This document shows positions 1 through 10,023 of a stretch of 64,000 bases of DNA, piece by piece. Source of the stretch: Didymodactylos carnosus (taxonomy: Eukaryota; Rotifera; Eurotatoria; Philodinida; Philodinidae); the NCBI GenBank assembly GCA_905250885.1, contig CAJNOQ010000060.1:1-64000 (forward strand), written 5' to 3'. How positions within the stretch are numbered: position 1 is the first letter of the stretch; each line of letters opens with the position of its first letter. The position numbers and the translations under genes are program-made. Under the pieces are notes generated by a model. The model was not told the origin of the DNA. It made no database searches and saw nothing but the letters and a program-made list of their open reading frames with translations.

Positions 1-421
1 ACTGGATGAAGAGAATCAACAAGGTAAATTAGATCTGATTTTCTTTTTGAAGGTTAAAACGAAAACAATAATAGCAAAATAGACATAATAATATTGACAG
101 GGAGAAAAATCGTGAATAATCGTGAATCAATAGTCATCGTTAATGTAGCAGTTATAGAATGATGTATCAAAAAGGTGAAAAAAATCAATCCAAAGTACCA
201 TTAAAATATTGCAATTAACATTATTTTTTTCAAAACAATTGAAATTTGTGGTAATTTTCAACGATCTGACCAGTAAATATCATTATAAAATCATACTCTC
301 ATTAAGACACTTAATATTGCAAGAATTCAAAAATGATTGGTCTAAAAGTGTGTTCCATATTTGCATGTGTTTTATAATATTCATTCTCAGAACATGTTCC
401 ATCTTTCTTCCTTCAATTAAT
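1..421. other. Window edge and 3' flank of the flavoenzyme gene
   Basis: The first 22 bases are open in frame 2 and are followed by a plausible splice donor (AAG|GTAAAT), so they may be the end of an exon of a gene lying to the left; the stretch is too short to judge. The rest is AT-rich and holds no convincing reading frame. An apparent 95-codon frame at 209-496 on the plus strand has no recognisable features and runs antisense into the neighbouring gene. Confidence 0.3.
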
Positions 422-1588
422 TCAAAGTCGACGATATTCCTGTGGCAAGTCTTTTGTAAGGAAATTTTTCAAATAAAATCGGCTGATATCACGTGAATAG
501 GGCTTTCCAGTAGCCAGATCAGCAACAATTTTACCCAATAAAACAGTGAATTTAAAACCATGTCCACTGCATCCACTAACGATAAAAACGTTAGCCATCT
601 CAGGAATTTGATCAATAATAAAGTCACCATTGAACGTATTTGTGTATAAACATGTTTGACTATAAGTTATCTCTTCACTCAAATCAGGAAATCGTTGTTT
701 AGCGTAGTTTCTAATCAATTGAATATAATCTTCATCAACTGAACTACGTGGTGCATCCAAATCCGTAACTGTTTGCCCACACTGATGTGATGCCATTTTT
801 ACACCAACTATTTGTCCGTCCATTGGAAAGCCGTACATATGCGTATTTGCATCAATCCACACTGGAAATTGACTAGAATGAAAATATTCATGGTTCTTCT
901 TGATATTTAAATAAACAATTTGTTGTCGTGTTATATTCAACGCTAAATTTAAAATAGAAAACAATTTACTTATCCACGGGCCAGCAGTGACAATAACACG
1001 ATCAAATTGGTCTTCATTACTTCCCGAAGTACGAATAATGGTTTTACCATTGTTTAATGGTATGATATCAGTTACTGGTGTGTTTTCTAATATAGTTGCA
1101 CCGTATTCACGAGCTAAACGAACATTCGCTAAAACACATTTAGTTGCGCGTAAATACCCACTATCTGCTTGATAAAGTGCGATTTCATTTGACTTTAAAT
1201 GAACTGCAGGATAATGCTGAGTCGTCTCTTCAGCCGTAAGACGTTTATAGGGTAAATTTGTGTCGATTAAGGCTTTCTCTGTTATCAAAACGTCTGAACA
1301 ATCTTCCGCTCCAAAGTAAAGACCGCCACATTTCACAAATAGTGTTTCATTTGCTTCATTTTCTAATTCATTCCACAATTTATAGGCATCACTCATCATT
1401 TCAGTATACAATATGTCTGGATACGTATATCGAATTATTCGCGATTCACCATGTGAACTCCCTTTCTGATGGCCAATTTCAAATTGTTCATAACCGATAA
1501 CAATATGTCCAGAGCGCGCTAGATAACGACAAGTTGCCGATCCCGTGCCACCAATACCAACAACAGCAATTTTTAAACGATTGTCCAT
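422..1588 (-). CDS. Sarcosine oxidase / PIPOX-like FAD oxidoreductase
   Basis: A 388-residue single-exon protein of the monomeric sarcosine oxidase family (DAO fold), which oxidises N-methyl amino acids such as sarcosine or pipecolate with FAD, giving hydrogen peroxide. Visible marks are the N-terminal Rossmann FAD motif (GIGGTG near residue 12), the family motif GSSHGESRIIR near residue 43, a cysteine at about residue 313 in TCLYTNT matching the covalent-flavin cysteine of bacterial enzymes (Cys315), and the C-terminal SGHGFKF motif. The length equals the family norm. The start is the ATG just upstream of the Rossmann strand. The C-terminus (YRRL) is not a standard peroxisomal PTS1, unlike vertebrate PIPOX, so location is uncertain. 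Lack of introns among intron-bearing neighbours could reflect bacterial transfer, retrocopying or intron loss. Family assignment is firm; the substrate is not. Confidence 0.9.
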   Translation of the reverse strand: MDNRLKIAVVGIGGTGSATCRYLARSGHIVIGYEQFEIGHQKGSSHGESRIIRYTYPDILYTEMMSDAYKLWNELENEANETLFVKCGGLYFGAEDCSDVLITEKALIDTNLPYKRLTAEETTQHYPAVHLKSNEIALYQADSGYLRATKCVLANVRLAREYGATILENTPVTDIIPLNNGKTIIRTSGSNEDQFDRVIVTAGPWISKLFSILNLALNITRQQIVYLNIKKNHEYFHSSQFPVWIDANTHMYGFPMDGQIVGVKMASHQCGQTVTDLDAPRSSVDEDYIQLIRNYAKQRFPDLSEEITYSQTCLYTNTFNGDFIIDQIPEMANVFIVSGCSGHGFKFTVLLGKIVADLATGKPYSRDISRFYLKNFLTKDLPQEYRRL

Positions 1589-2206
1589 AATCTAAAGACA
1601 ATCAAAATTTTTGTGAGATCGGTATTATTAAATTCAATACCCGATTGACGAAAAAATATTTAGTTCAATCAAAATAAAGCATTAGATGATGAAATGAGTA
1701 ATATTAGTCAATTTGTAATAGCCGCACATCTCTTGAAGCTCTTGAACAATGATCCATGAGATTCCGTTTATTTGTGTTTTGCATTAGTCTCAACTATTTT
1801 AATAAAATAAAACAGAAAAGATGTATATAAAGTATAAAAATCATACAAAAAAATTTTTTACAAATATATTCTTAACGTTTTAGCACGATTAAAAACAAAT
1901 ATTTAGAAGAAAAAAAAGTGATCTATCCGTTAATCGTAAGAGAAAAAAGTTCAGACATTTGTGACACACTTTAATATAGCAGAACTCAATCTATTGACTA
2001 CAAATCAAAGATAACACTGCTCATATAGATAACTAAAGTAATCGAAGGTCATCGAAATAGTAAACACAGTGAATAGACTGAATGTTGACCTTGATTAGCT
2101 TAACAAGCAAACGACTATCATTTTTACACTATTCTCATTCTTTGTAAGATATTCATCTAAAGATTATATTGAATCGCTAGTATTTTTAGATATTTGATCT
2201 ATGCAA
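1589..2206. other. Gene-free spacer
   Basis: About 620 AT-rich bases between the flavoenzyme promoter side and the 3' end of TAMM41. No reading frame, RNA gene or clear repeat is visible. It probably holds the flavoenzyme promoter and the TAMM41 3' UTR. Confidence 0.5.
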
Positions 2207-3214
2207 TCATTTCAACATTTTTGTCAATTTTGCAAATGCATATCTTGTACTTCGAATGAAACCAGCTGTTATTATTCCTTTAAATGTTTGGGATAGACTG
2301 GAACGTTTCACTATATTTTTTACGGCAAATTCAATTCTTTCATTTCGTTGAGTACTTAAACATAACTTTTTTATTACTTCTTCTGTATCTTGATATTGTC
2401 TAGTTTTCATCGTTGTTGATTCTATTAGACCGTAAACAACATATTTTGGTAAATTTAATAATCGTTTAAAAATAGCAACTGGACTAATATTTTGTTTTAA
2501 CAATGTTTCAGTTGTTCGTACTTTATTCCAATATATGTGCGTATCATTTATCAACAATTTTGAATATAAATCAATAAATTCTTGAAATTGTCCTAAAACA
2601 ATATTTGATATTTTTTGTTTATTTTCACCAATAATCATTCGAAAATCACCTTGATATGAGAGAGAAGTTATTTTTAAAAACAATTCTTTTAATGTAAATT
2701 CTTCTGGTAATAATAGAAGTGCAACATGCAATGCACTTGTCAAATTTGTTTCTAATGCATAAATTAAATCTTGATCATTGGGATCAAATTTCAATAGTCG
2801 TACAGGTTTGTGTAAACGTCCAGCAACATACAATGTTTCCCAATCTAATAGATCACGTATTAAATGTCGACGTGAAATTATACCGTATTTGATCATATCA
2901 TTATTTATACGTACATATGGATTGAAATAAATTCGAGCACCAGAATTTTCTTGAAAACGTGTAATTGTCGAAGCACCAAAATATCTCAGATAAGAATAAT
3001 CTGTATAATTTATTTTTAAATTTTCTTGATGAAATTGATAAGAATTTTTGACACTCAATATTAGATCAATTTGATTTTGAACATTTGAATTTGGTTTATC
3101 AATATCTTGTTGTTGTTTTATAACACCGGAACCATAACCAAATGAAAAATTAATTAAATCATTATCGTTAAATTGTGGAAAATGTGTCAAAATTTGTTTT
3201 AATGATGAAGACAT
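2207..3214 (-). CDS. TAMM41: Phosphatidate cytidylyltransferase, mitochondrial (TAMM41/Tam41)
   Basis: A 335-residue, single-exon homologue of Tam41, the matrix-side inner-membrane enzyme that makes CDP-diacylglycerol from phosphatidate and CTP for cardiolipin synthesis. The N-terminal nucleotidyltransferase signature FSFGYGSGV (about residues 23-31), the following aspartate strand IDLILSV, and the motifs YFNPYV and LYVAGRLHKPV are all present in family order, and the length is normal. The start ATG lies 2 nt after the stop of SDHAF1 on the same strand, and no splice acceptor is visible just before it, so both frames may sit on one mRNA. A cleavable presequence is not obvious. Identity is confident; how this second frame is translated is unknown. 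Confidence 0.93.
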   Translation of the reverse strand: MSSSLKQILTHFPQFNDNDLINFSFGYGSGVIKQQQDIDKPNSNVQNQIDLILSVKNSYQFHQENLKINYTDYSYLRYFGASTITRFQENSGARIYFNPYVRINNDMIKYGIISRRHLIRDLLDWETLYVAGRLHKPVRLLKFDPNDQDLIYALETNLTSALHVALLLLPEEFTLKELFLKITSLSYQGDFRMIIGENKQKISNIVLGQFQEFIDLYSKLLINDTHIYWNKVRTTETLLKQNISPVAIFKRLLNLPKYVVYGLIESTTMKTRQYQDTEEVIKKLCLSTQRNERIEFAVKNIVKRSSLSQTFKGIITAGFIRSTRYAFAKLTKMLK

Positions 3215-3216
3215 TT

Positions 3217-3474
3217 TTAAGATTTTTCAGTTTTAGTAGATGAAGAATATGTTGAAATCGATGTAACACCTTTACCTTTCAATGTTAATAATTGTTGTTT
3301 ACCACGACGTAGTAAATATTCAATATAAATCAAATTGTTCTTTACATGTAAATGTTTATACTGCTTAAATTCTGCACGTGCAATGCCTTTTAAACCATTC
3401 ACATTCCGACTTAAACGCATATAGTTAGCATACAACTGTAAAATTTCACGAGATAGTTTTGAACGACCTGACAT
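3217..3474 (-). CDS. SDHAF1: Succinate dehydrogenase assembly factor 1 (LYR family)
   Basis: An 85-residue protein matching SDHAF1, the mitochondrial matrix chaperone that helps insert Fe-S clusters into the SdhB subunit of complex II. The N-terminal MSGRSKLSREILQLY helix, the ARAEFKQYKHL segment and the hallmark IEYLLRRGKQQL helix align with the animal protein over its core. The usual L-Y-R tripeptide reads L-Y-A here (LYANYMR, residues 14-20), so the arginine is missing while the downstream arginine is kept. The frame starts at the first ATG and ends 2 nt before the TAMM41 start, suggesting a shared transcript. RSL24D1 ends about 230 bp upstream on the same strand. The small size makes the call rest on the RRG motif and N-terminal helix, which I find convincing. 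Confidence 0.87.
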   Translation of the reverse strand: MSGRSKLSREILQLYANYMRLSRNVNGLKGIARAEFKQYKHLHVKNNLIYIEYLLRRGKQQLLTLKGKGVTSISTYSSSTKTEKS

Positions 3475-3704
3475 AATGTGATATCATCTAGGCAAACATA
3501 TAAAATAAACAAAAGCAAGGTTACCAAGAATACGTGTATCTATCCGGAATGTTATCAAATTATAGAAGAAAGATTTCTCTAAGGTGTCGTTGGATATCAT
3601 GTCTTAGCTTTTCTTTACAAAAAATTGACATAGATGAGAATTTTATAATTTTTCTTAAAAATAGAACGTACACAGAAAATCAAAACAAGAACAAAAAAAA
3701 CAAT

Positions 3705-4589
3705 TTAAACTTCTTCAGCCACCATTTCTGTGTCTGATGTTTCCATAATCACTTCAATTTTTGGTGTTTTGCGTCCTTTAAATAATGTTTTAGTTGTTCC
3801 AGTTTTTTCAGCTGCTACACGTTTAGCCATAGCTTTTTGTACAAGTTCTATTTCTTCCATTGGTTTATTAGCTAAAAGAGAAATCAGAATAGTAAACTTT
3901 TTCCTATTGTGCATGATTTGAACCTACCGTTGGGTGCTCGTATCAAATGAATATAATCACGAACTTCACGCATATCAGCTGCTTTCCGATCCAATGTTCC
4001 TTGTCTAAGTCTAGAAGAAAAAAATTAATTCAAAGTGAAAATTAATACAATATACTTTGCCACTTTCGTCTGGAGTACAGTATGAAAATCGTTTTAATGG
4101 TGTATATGTAATACAATAAAAAGATCGAGTTACCTTTTCATTACATGATGTGATTGTCGTTTTGTACGTATTTCATCTATTTTATCCATTGCTTTCACTA
4201 GAAAAGTGAACGATAAACAATAAACATAAAGATGAAAATCTCTGCTATTGTTTCAACTTACTTGTATTTTGCCATAACTCTCGATTGTATTTAACTGGTT
4301 CATTTCGACGTTTTTCGAAATCGAATATGCCATCGGTTGTTAATTCCTTGCCCGTGAATTTTCGATGTGCTTTTGTCCAACGTGATTTTCTTGGATTCCA
4401 TTTTTTTTTAAATGCACGATGACATTTTGATCGACAAAAACGAAATATTTTACAATCATTACGGACAAATTGAATACCGTGACCTGGCCAAATTGTCGAT
4501 GAACAGAAATAGCACTAAAACAAATCATTGGTAATTAAAAGTAGACAGCTAAAACAAACTTGTACAATACTAACCTTTTCTAATCTCAT
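3705..4589 (-). CDS. RSL24D1: Ribosome biogenesis protein RSL24D1 (Rlp24), five exons
   Basis: Coding exons (minus strand) are 4575-4589, 4262-4514, 4134-4197, 3928-4010 and 3705-3871; frames join cleanly. The product begins [18 protein letters not shown] and continues with [25 protein letters not shown] and [16 protein letters not shown], the signature of RSL24D1/Rlp24, which occupies the eL24 site on nucleolar and cytoplasmic pre-60S particles until swapped for eL24. The two CxxC pairs of the zinc ribbon (CYFC and [11 protein letters not shown]) are present. The C-terminal tail after the LIRAP motif is short, lysine-rich and then acidic, as in other animals. The first coding exon is only 15 bases. 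All five introns use GT-AG and are short. Confidence 0.93.
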
Positions 4590-5094
4590 GATGAGAGAAC
4601 AAAGTGTTTATCTATCTAGAATTCAAATGGAGAAAATAAAATTCCAACAAAAACATTAATATCATGTTTCAACATATTACGTAAATTTTCTGAAGAAAAA
4701 TTGGGAATAGTAGACTATGACAATCAAAGATCATTTATTTCTTCGATTAACAAATTTGTCTGACCGAGAAAAATTTTAAAACCGTCCATGCCGACACGTT
4801 ATATCATACACTATTGGTCGAAATAAAGGCAAATGCAAACTGATGTATATCCTCTCTATTGAAAGATTCTGAACATCTACTTATAGTTTTGATGTTTGTT
4901 GACCTTCTCAACATATTAATTTTTTATTGTCCTATACTAAGTAGTATGGAATTACTATACAAAAAAGTTGAGATGCAAAGGAAATAATACACAAAAGTGT
5001 CAGTAAAAACCGTGTCTTGACTCTATCCATAAATATTGCGTATTAAATTATATTGAGTATTAATAAATTATTGCGGAAAAAAATGCGTATTAAA
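4590..5094. other. Spacer with a 47-bp-period direct duplication
   Basis: No gene is seen. The carboxypeptidase end of the spacer carries an 18-bp direct repeat (5037-5054 and 5084-5101) spaced 47 bp apart; the second copy overlaps the carboxypeptidase stop codon, so a small local duplication may have set the present end of that reading frame. The rest should contain the RSL24D1 promoter and the carboxypeptidase 3' UTR. Confidence 0.5.
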
Positions 5095-6507
5095 TTATAT
5101 TCGCTGATCGAAATCACGTACCAAAGACCACAAATAATGAATAATACCATTAAATATTTCATTTCCATCTATTTTAATCCGTTCTTCCCCAGCATAAAAC
5201 CCAATTGAACAATTCTTTTGTTCAGTTCGATTATTCTTTATACACAGTGGCAGATCAACCCATTGTGGGGGCAATTCAATTGTGAAAGAATGCATCATAT
5301 GTGTGGAAGCAAAGTCAATTGATGTTCCTCCACATGGATACAGGAGAAGAGATGCTTGTCCTACGGTATACGAGGAATGATTATTAATTCCTGACATTAG
5401 TTTAATTGCTTCTGCACTTCGACGCAAGATAGAACTAAAACCAGCTGGTTTTGAATTTCTTGTATAGCTCCACGGTAATAACCAGTGCCGACCATACATA
5501 TGTAAACTGAAATAGACATGCATTGAACGATAGGAATCAGACTGACCATGCATCGACTTATGTCCCTTTTTTCTATTTGTTAGAAACCGAATGACACTTT
5601 GGACTTCAGCTTCTGAGGCTGGTGATGGACCTCGATAAGTCTCTTGACATGGATTTCTTGCCCCAGGATATGTTTTCCATTTAAATGGAAAATTACGATT
5701 TAAATCGACTCCATAACCACAAGTTTTATCAAACGCCCTAAAGTCTGGATAAATTATTGGAGAGCGATTTTTTCTCCATAATCTAACTGTCTTCCTTGAA
5801 TATTCATATCCGTCAGGATTCATCATTGGCAATATATAAAAATCGAAATATTTTAATACATCTTTTACTTTTTTATTTTTATCTTTCAATGTCAGCAGAT
5901 ATATAATAAAATAGTTTGCTATACCCGTTGATAACCATTCTCTCGCGTGTATACCGGCATCAATCCAGACACCTGTTCGTTTTATCTTCAATGATTGATT
6001 TAATTTTGTCGATATTTGAACAACTGTCAGTGTCCGATTCTCATGTGTAAAACCAATGGGACGTAATTTAACATATTTTTTGGTCGAAGATAATTTTGTT
6101 AATAACTTTTGCCAATTTTGTTGCTCTCGATAGGTAAGAAATCGTTCGAGGTAAACAGAATCCAAGGGATTACTGTGTTCTAATACTGAACGTTTTTGCC
6201 GGCGTTTAATTACGTTTAAATTCCATTCAGCTACGTTAGAAACAATTATTTTGAACGTTCCACGATAATAAATTACATAGTTTTTAAATTGATCTAAATA
6301 TACTGTTGGTATGAGACAAATATAAACGAATTGTTTATGTTGCTCTAGCAAATCTATAGCTGGAAACTCTTTTTCGATGATTGAATACACCAACTGAATC
6401 TTTACCAGCCATATTTGATCTTTCGCATGAGAAATAAAAGATAATCTTACATTTACGATTGAAAAAGATAGAACAAATAAAAAGATTAAGTAAAATGAGC
6501 GTAACAT
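5095..6507 (-). CDS. Secreted zinc carboxypeptidase, M14A (carboxypeptidase A-like)
   Basis: A 470-residue intronless pre-pro-carboxypeptidase. A hydrophobic signal peptide (about residues 1-20) is followed by a propeptide to about residue 115 and then the catalytic domain. Zinc ligands are H187 and E190 (GIHAREW) and H336 (SLHMYG); the catalytic glutamate is E411 (FTIELP). The substrate arginines of RLWRKNR and the N-R pair of GVDLNRNFPF are kept, as is the YPCGGTSIDF loop. The residue equivalent to bovine CPA position 255 is isoleucine, predicting release of hydrophobic or aromatic C-terminal residues rather than basic ones. About 20 extra residues rich in Lys, His and Ser lie before the second histidine compared with mammalian CPA. 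It is probably digestive or extracellular. Family and active site are clear; specificity is inferred. Confidence 0.94.
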   Translation of the reverse strand: MLRSFYLIFLFVLSFSIVNVRLSFISHAKDQIWLVKIQLVYSIIEKEFPAIDLLEQHKQFVYICLIPTVYLDQFKNYVIYYRGTFKIIVSNVAEWNLNVIKRRQKRSVLEHSNPLDSVYLERFLTYREQQNWQKLLTKLSSTKKYVKLRPIGFTHENRTLTVVQISTKLNQSLKIKRTGVWIDAGIHAREWLSTGIANYFIIYLLTLKDKNKKVKDVLKYFDFYILPMMNPDGYEYSRKTVRLWRKNRSPIIYPDFRAFDKTCGYGVDLNRNFPFKWKTYPGARNPCQETYRGPSPASEAEVQSVIRFLTNRKKGHKSMHGQSDSYRSMHVYFSLHMYGRHWLLPWSYTRNSKPAGFSSILRRSAEAIKLMSGINNHSSYTVGQASLLLYPCGGTSIDFASTHMMHSFTIELPPQWVDLPLCIKNNRTEQKNCSIGFYAGEERIKIDGNEIFNGIIHYLWSLVRDFDQRI

Positions 6508-9500
6508 TCTTGTGACAAATTATATTTACTTTGATTCATGTATGACTGTTAACATTGCAGTCTGTTATCATTTCACCTTGTTCTCTAAATCATATCGATA
6601 AAATGAATTAATAGTCTACGATAGATTTTGCGGACATCCCCTTATGGAACTCAATAACAGAAAACGTCAAAAAAGTGTTCCTTCATATATCGTCATAATC
6701 GATCCTCTAGTGGATGTACTTGATACTAAGTACTTGGATAAGTAATGTTCAGAGTATCTAGAGTTTTTTTAAGTAAAATAGGCACTTATCAAGTAATTTA
6801 AGAGATACAAGTACTTGATTAGCTTAAAAAATACTTAAGGAAGTACAAACGCAAGTAATATGATAAATTTGCAAAAAATTTGTCTGTAAGTGCTTCTGGT
6901 AGTTTCTACGTACTTGGCAAGTACCCGTTGCGTCCTTCTCTTCAAGTACTTGAAGCACTTGGCAATTAATTGTCTAGAAATGTACCATTTTGAGTTAAAA
7001 TGTGAATCTGCTCTTAACAGTCAGATCTTACATCATGCACTTAAGACCGGCTGTGCAAGATGCAAGACCTGACTCTCTTGAATGCATCCGTATTTAGATA
7101 TTCAAAAAGGTAATCTTATTAGACGAATTAAAGAAAACTAAGTGCTGTCCGCTTCCATCTAATCTCCAACTAGCTATAACAAGTGAATCTACTTTTTTAA
7201 GAAGTTTGTAGCGTATATTATCACAAAGAAAACGACAAGTTTAGTGTAATAAAAGATAAAAATCAATTAGACAATGCGGAAAAAGGTAAAATAAGTTGAT
7301 AACAGTATTATAGAAACGAAAAGTACATGAATATTGACAACCATTTTAGGTATATCTACTCCTCAACGAACACTCGACAATTTAATTTTACAAAAGACTT
7401 ATCATAAATCTGCTGCAACAGCATGTCGAAAATTGAATAATGATCTTCACTAAATAACTTCCGTTACGCCCTGAAAACCACATTTATCCAAATATCATGC
7501 ACATAAACATTGAACGTTTTTTTGTGTTCAAGAAAAATTGATAGAATGCATAACAGCGAATGTCCCTTAGTTACAGATAGAAATGTGAAGGTGATCAGAC
7601 ATGTGCGCCGGCGAAACGCCGACCGTCGATGGTTTTTTCATGCCCCGCCGCCGACGGCAGAAAATAACTTTAAGATGAAGTGCCGCCGCCCAAAAAACTT
7701 TTTTTGTATGTAGCCGCCGCCAATTGCAATATTGGGCGTTTGTTACGATCGAAAAAATCCTTCGAAAGCCTGTGTTTGCGAAGTACTATATTGATTTTTT
7801 CCGTTTCACAATCATCACCGATTGACAAAAGATTGAATGGTTTTGGTTTAGCAATATAGACCTTACCTTAGTTCAAATCTTATTCCACGTAATCTACGAC
7901 AAATGACTGGACAGATCATGATATCTGAAGCAGAGCAGTGAAAGTGGTGATAGTCTAACCACGTCAGTGTCTTCTGTGAATGTGTTCTGCACAATAGGAC
8001 TTATATTCACCGTAAGGTGTGTACGATTACGATGCGACAGAGCAGACAAAATTCAGTTCATAACAATTATTCCGTACTTATAAAAAAACTAGGGAACATT
8101 TTTTACTTTCTCTCCCATTAACAGGTTCTCTATTTTCTTTTCCCATATGATGAAACTTTTGTATTTAGTACTTGAAAAAAACAGCGGCAAGTAGCATTTT
8201 TGCTTGAGGTAATTTTTTATAGAAAACAGTAGCTCTGTGAAGAAACAAATTTTCGCCGTTGATTTCGAAGCTTTTCACTCTCACGGTGCTCGGTTCTTAT
8301 CGACTATTAGCTGAAACATTGCAAGTTAGTTTGTGCGCAAACTTTTTCGATGTAGTGGTATTTCTTACATAGCATCTACGGTAGCACACAAAACAGTAAT
8401 TGAAAAGTGTCTTCAGCAATTTCAGATTATTCTTCTTGTTGGCCCACCTAAGAAACTATGTTAGGAAGTGTCGATTATGATACAGCTGGAGACTTATACG
8501 ATCATCAGCACAACAGGTCAGAAATAATTAGAAAAATTGGAAAGTTTTTCAAAACACATTCTGTAAGTTTCTATAATAGCTCCAGTTGATTAAAAATAAT
8601 CTGAAACTCTTCCAGAACTGAAATATCTTTTTCTCTCCTTTTTTAGAAGGTATAACAGCCGGGTTTATTAGCTCGTTATTAACTTTAATCGTGGTCGAAT
8701 ATGCGCTTAGCGATGTACAGATGTCAATAAATGATTCACTTGACAAATATTATTGACTGATAATTCAAGTTTTCTACAATGGCATGCACAAATTAGTTGT
8801 TGATTAGATAATATTATCTCAAAGAAAGTTGTAAGGATACGAGATACCAAGAAACCGTTAAAAATCATTAATATGATGTGACACGCTGCTGAAAAAAGGA
8901 ACGTTTATATTATCAGGTTATCCATAAAATCCACTTAAGTACAAAAAAGTTCTTCCTACCGCCTATCGTTCTTTGAAGGGCATATTTTAATGCGAATATT
9001 AGGCAGGAAAATTCTCAGTCAGTACACAGTTTTTCCTCAATAGCAAGTAGAAAAAACAGCTACCGTTCTTCTAAATCTGAAGTTTGAATCTTTTAAGTGC
9101 TAATTTAGAATTTAAAATTTAGAGCAATTGAGAGAGAATGTAAAATGCTTCAAGAACGTTTCAGTATCCACGAGCTCAATGAAGATTTATCTTCTTTCTT
9201 GGTGATTTTGCGTTGATAATATTTGTCTATCTAGGACGACAGATATTGATTGCGATTATTACTTTCGAAAGTAAATGCAGATTTATCGAAACCAAAGTTC
9301 AGACAAGTGATCAAAAACCGAAACAAATATCAGATACAAAAGTAAAATAATGATCATATTGTTCTCGTCGTAGATCAATGCTGATTTAGTTCACGAAAAC
9401 ATAATTACGTTTGATAATGGTATAGAAAAATTAAATAAGAATTGTAACAGTAATGATTAGACTGCCGGATGCACGTAACTGTTATCTTTCTGAAATATAG

Positions 9501-9527
9501 TAAAAACAAGAAACATCCGATTATAAG
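6508..9527. other. 3 kb gene-free region with degraded repeats
   Basis: No supported gene. Bases 6700-6960 are enriched in variants of AAGTACTTG, an imperfect simple repeat. A GC-rich island at about 7595-7735 carries repeated GCCGCC/CGGCG motifs and starts with ACATGTGCGCCGG, which resembles a hAT-type transposon end, but no matching second end was found. Short frames at 7510-7713 (plus) and 8549-8746 (minus) have no recognisable sequence features. The remainder is plain AT-rich DNA. Confidence 0.45.
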
Positions 9528-10023
9528 TTATATATGACTTCTGCTATTTAAACTTGCCGTATATTGACGGGCTTGTTCCATTTCTTTCAAAGTTTGATCG
9601 CGTTGACTACACAATGAATTGAAGCTCTTTTCAGTTCTTGCCATCGGCTGAATATGGAAAGGACCTAAAATAAAATAAAGTTACAGTTATGAAGATACAA
9701 AGAATAATTTTTTTTTAACATACCTGGGATTCTTTTTGGTAAATCCCATGTACCGATAAACTCGCCCCAAGGGTTACGTGAGTTTTTTTGTATTCCTGGC
9801 AGAAGTCTACCACTGTCGTCGGTGATAAAATTTGTGGAATTCATCGTTGAAACACGTTTTGGATGCTAAAAAACAAATTTTTGTCGTTTCAGTCAGGAAA
9901 TGACCATGTGACATGTCGTTGATTACATACCACTCCAGGCTGATCTTTCGGGATAGAGTACATCTGTAAACGTTTTGAATCAAATGTCTTTTCGTATTGA
10001 TTAGCGCTATAGTTTCGAGACAT
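9528..10023 (-). CDS. CFAP126: Flattop (CFAP126), cilia protein, three exons
   Basis: Coding exons (minus) are 9931-10023, 9724-9865 and 9528-9664, giving 123 residues. The start MSRNYSANQYEKTF matches the conserved N-terminus of Flattop almost exactly, and the second exon carries DSGRLLPGIQ, NPWGEFIGTWDLP and KRIPGP, which are the other conserved blocks. Flattop associates with basal bodies and axonemal doublet microtubules of multiciliated cells and helps basal-body docking and positioning. The protein is shorter than the roughly 177-residue human one because it lacks the long variable proline-rich tail; the third exon instead ends in a short predicted helix. Introns are about 60 bp. A rotifer's ciliated corona would be an expected place of action, which is inference. 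Confidence 0.92.

Noticed and set aside
209-496. 95-codon plus-strand frame near the left edge
   Set aside because: It runs antisense into the flavoenzyme gene and has no recognisable sequence features.
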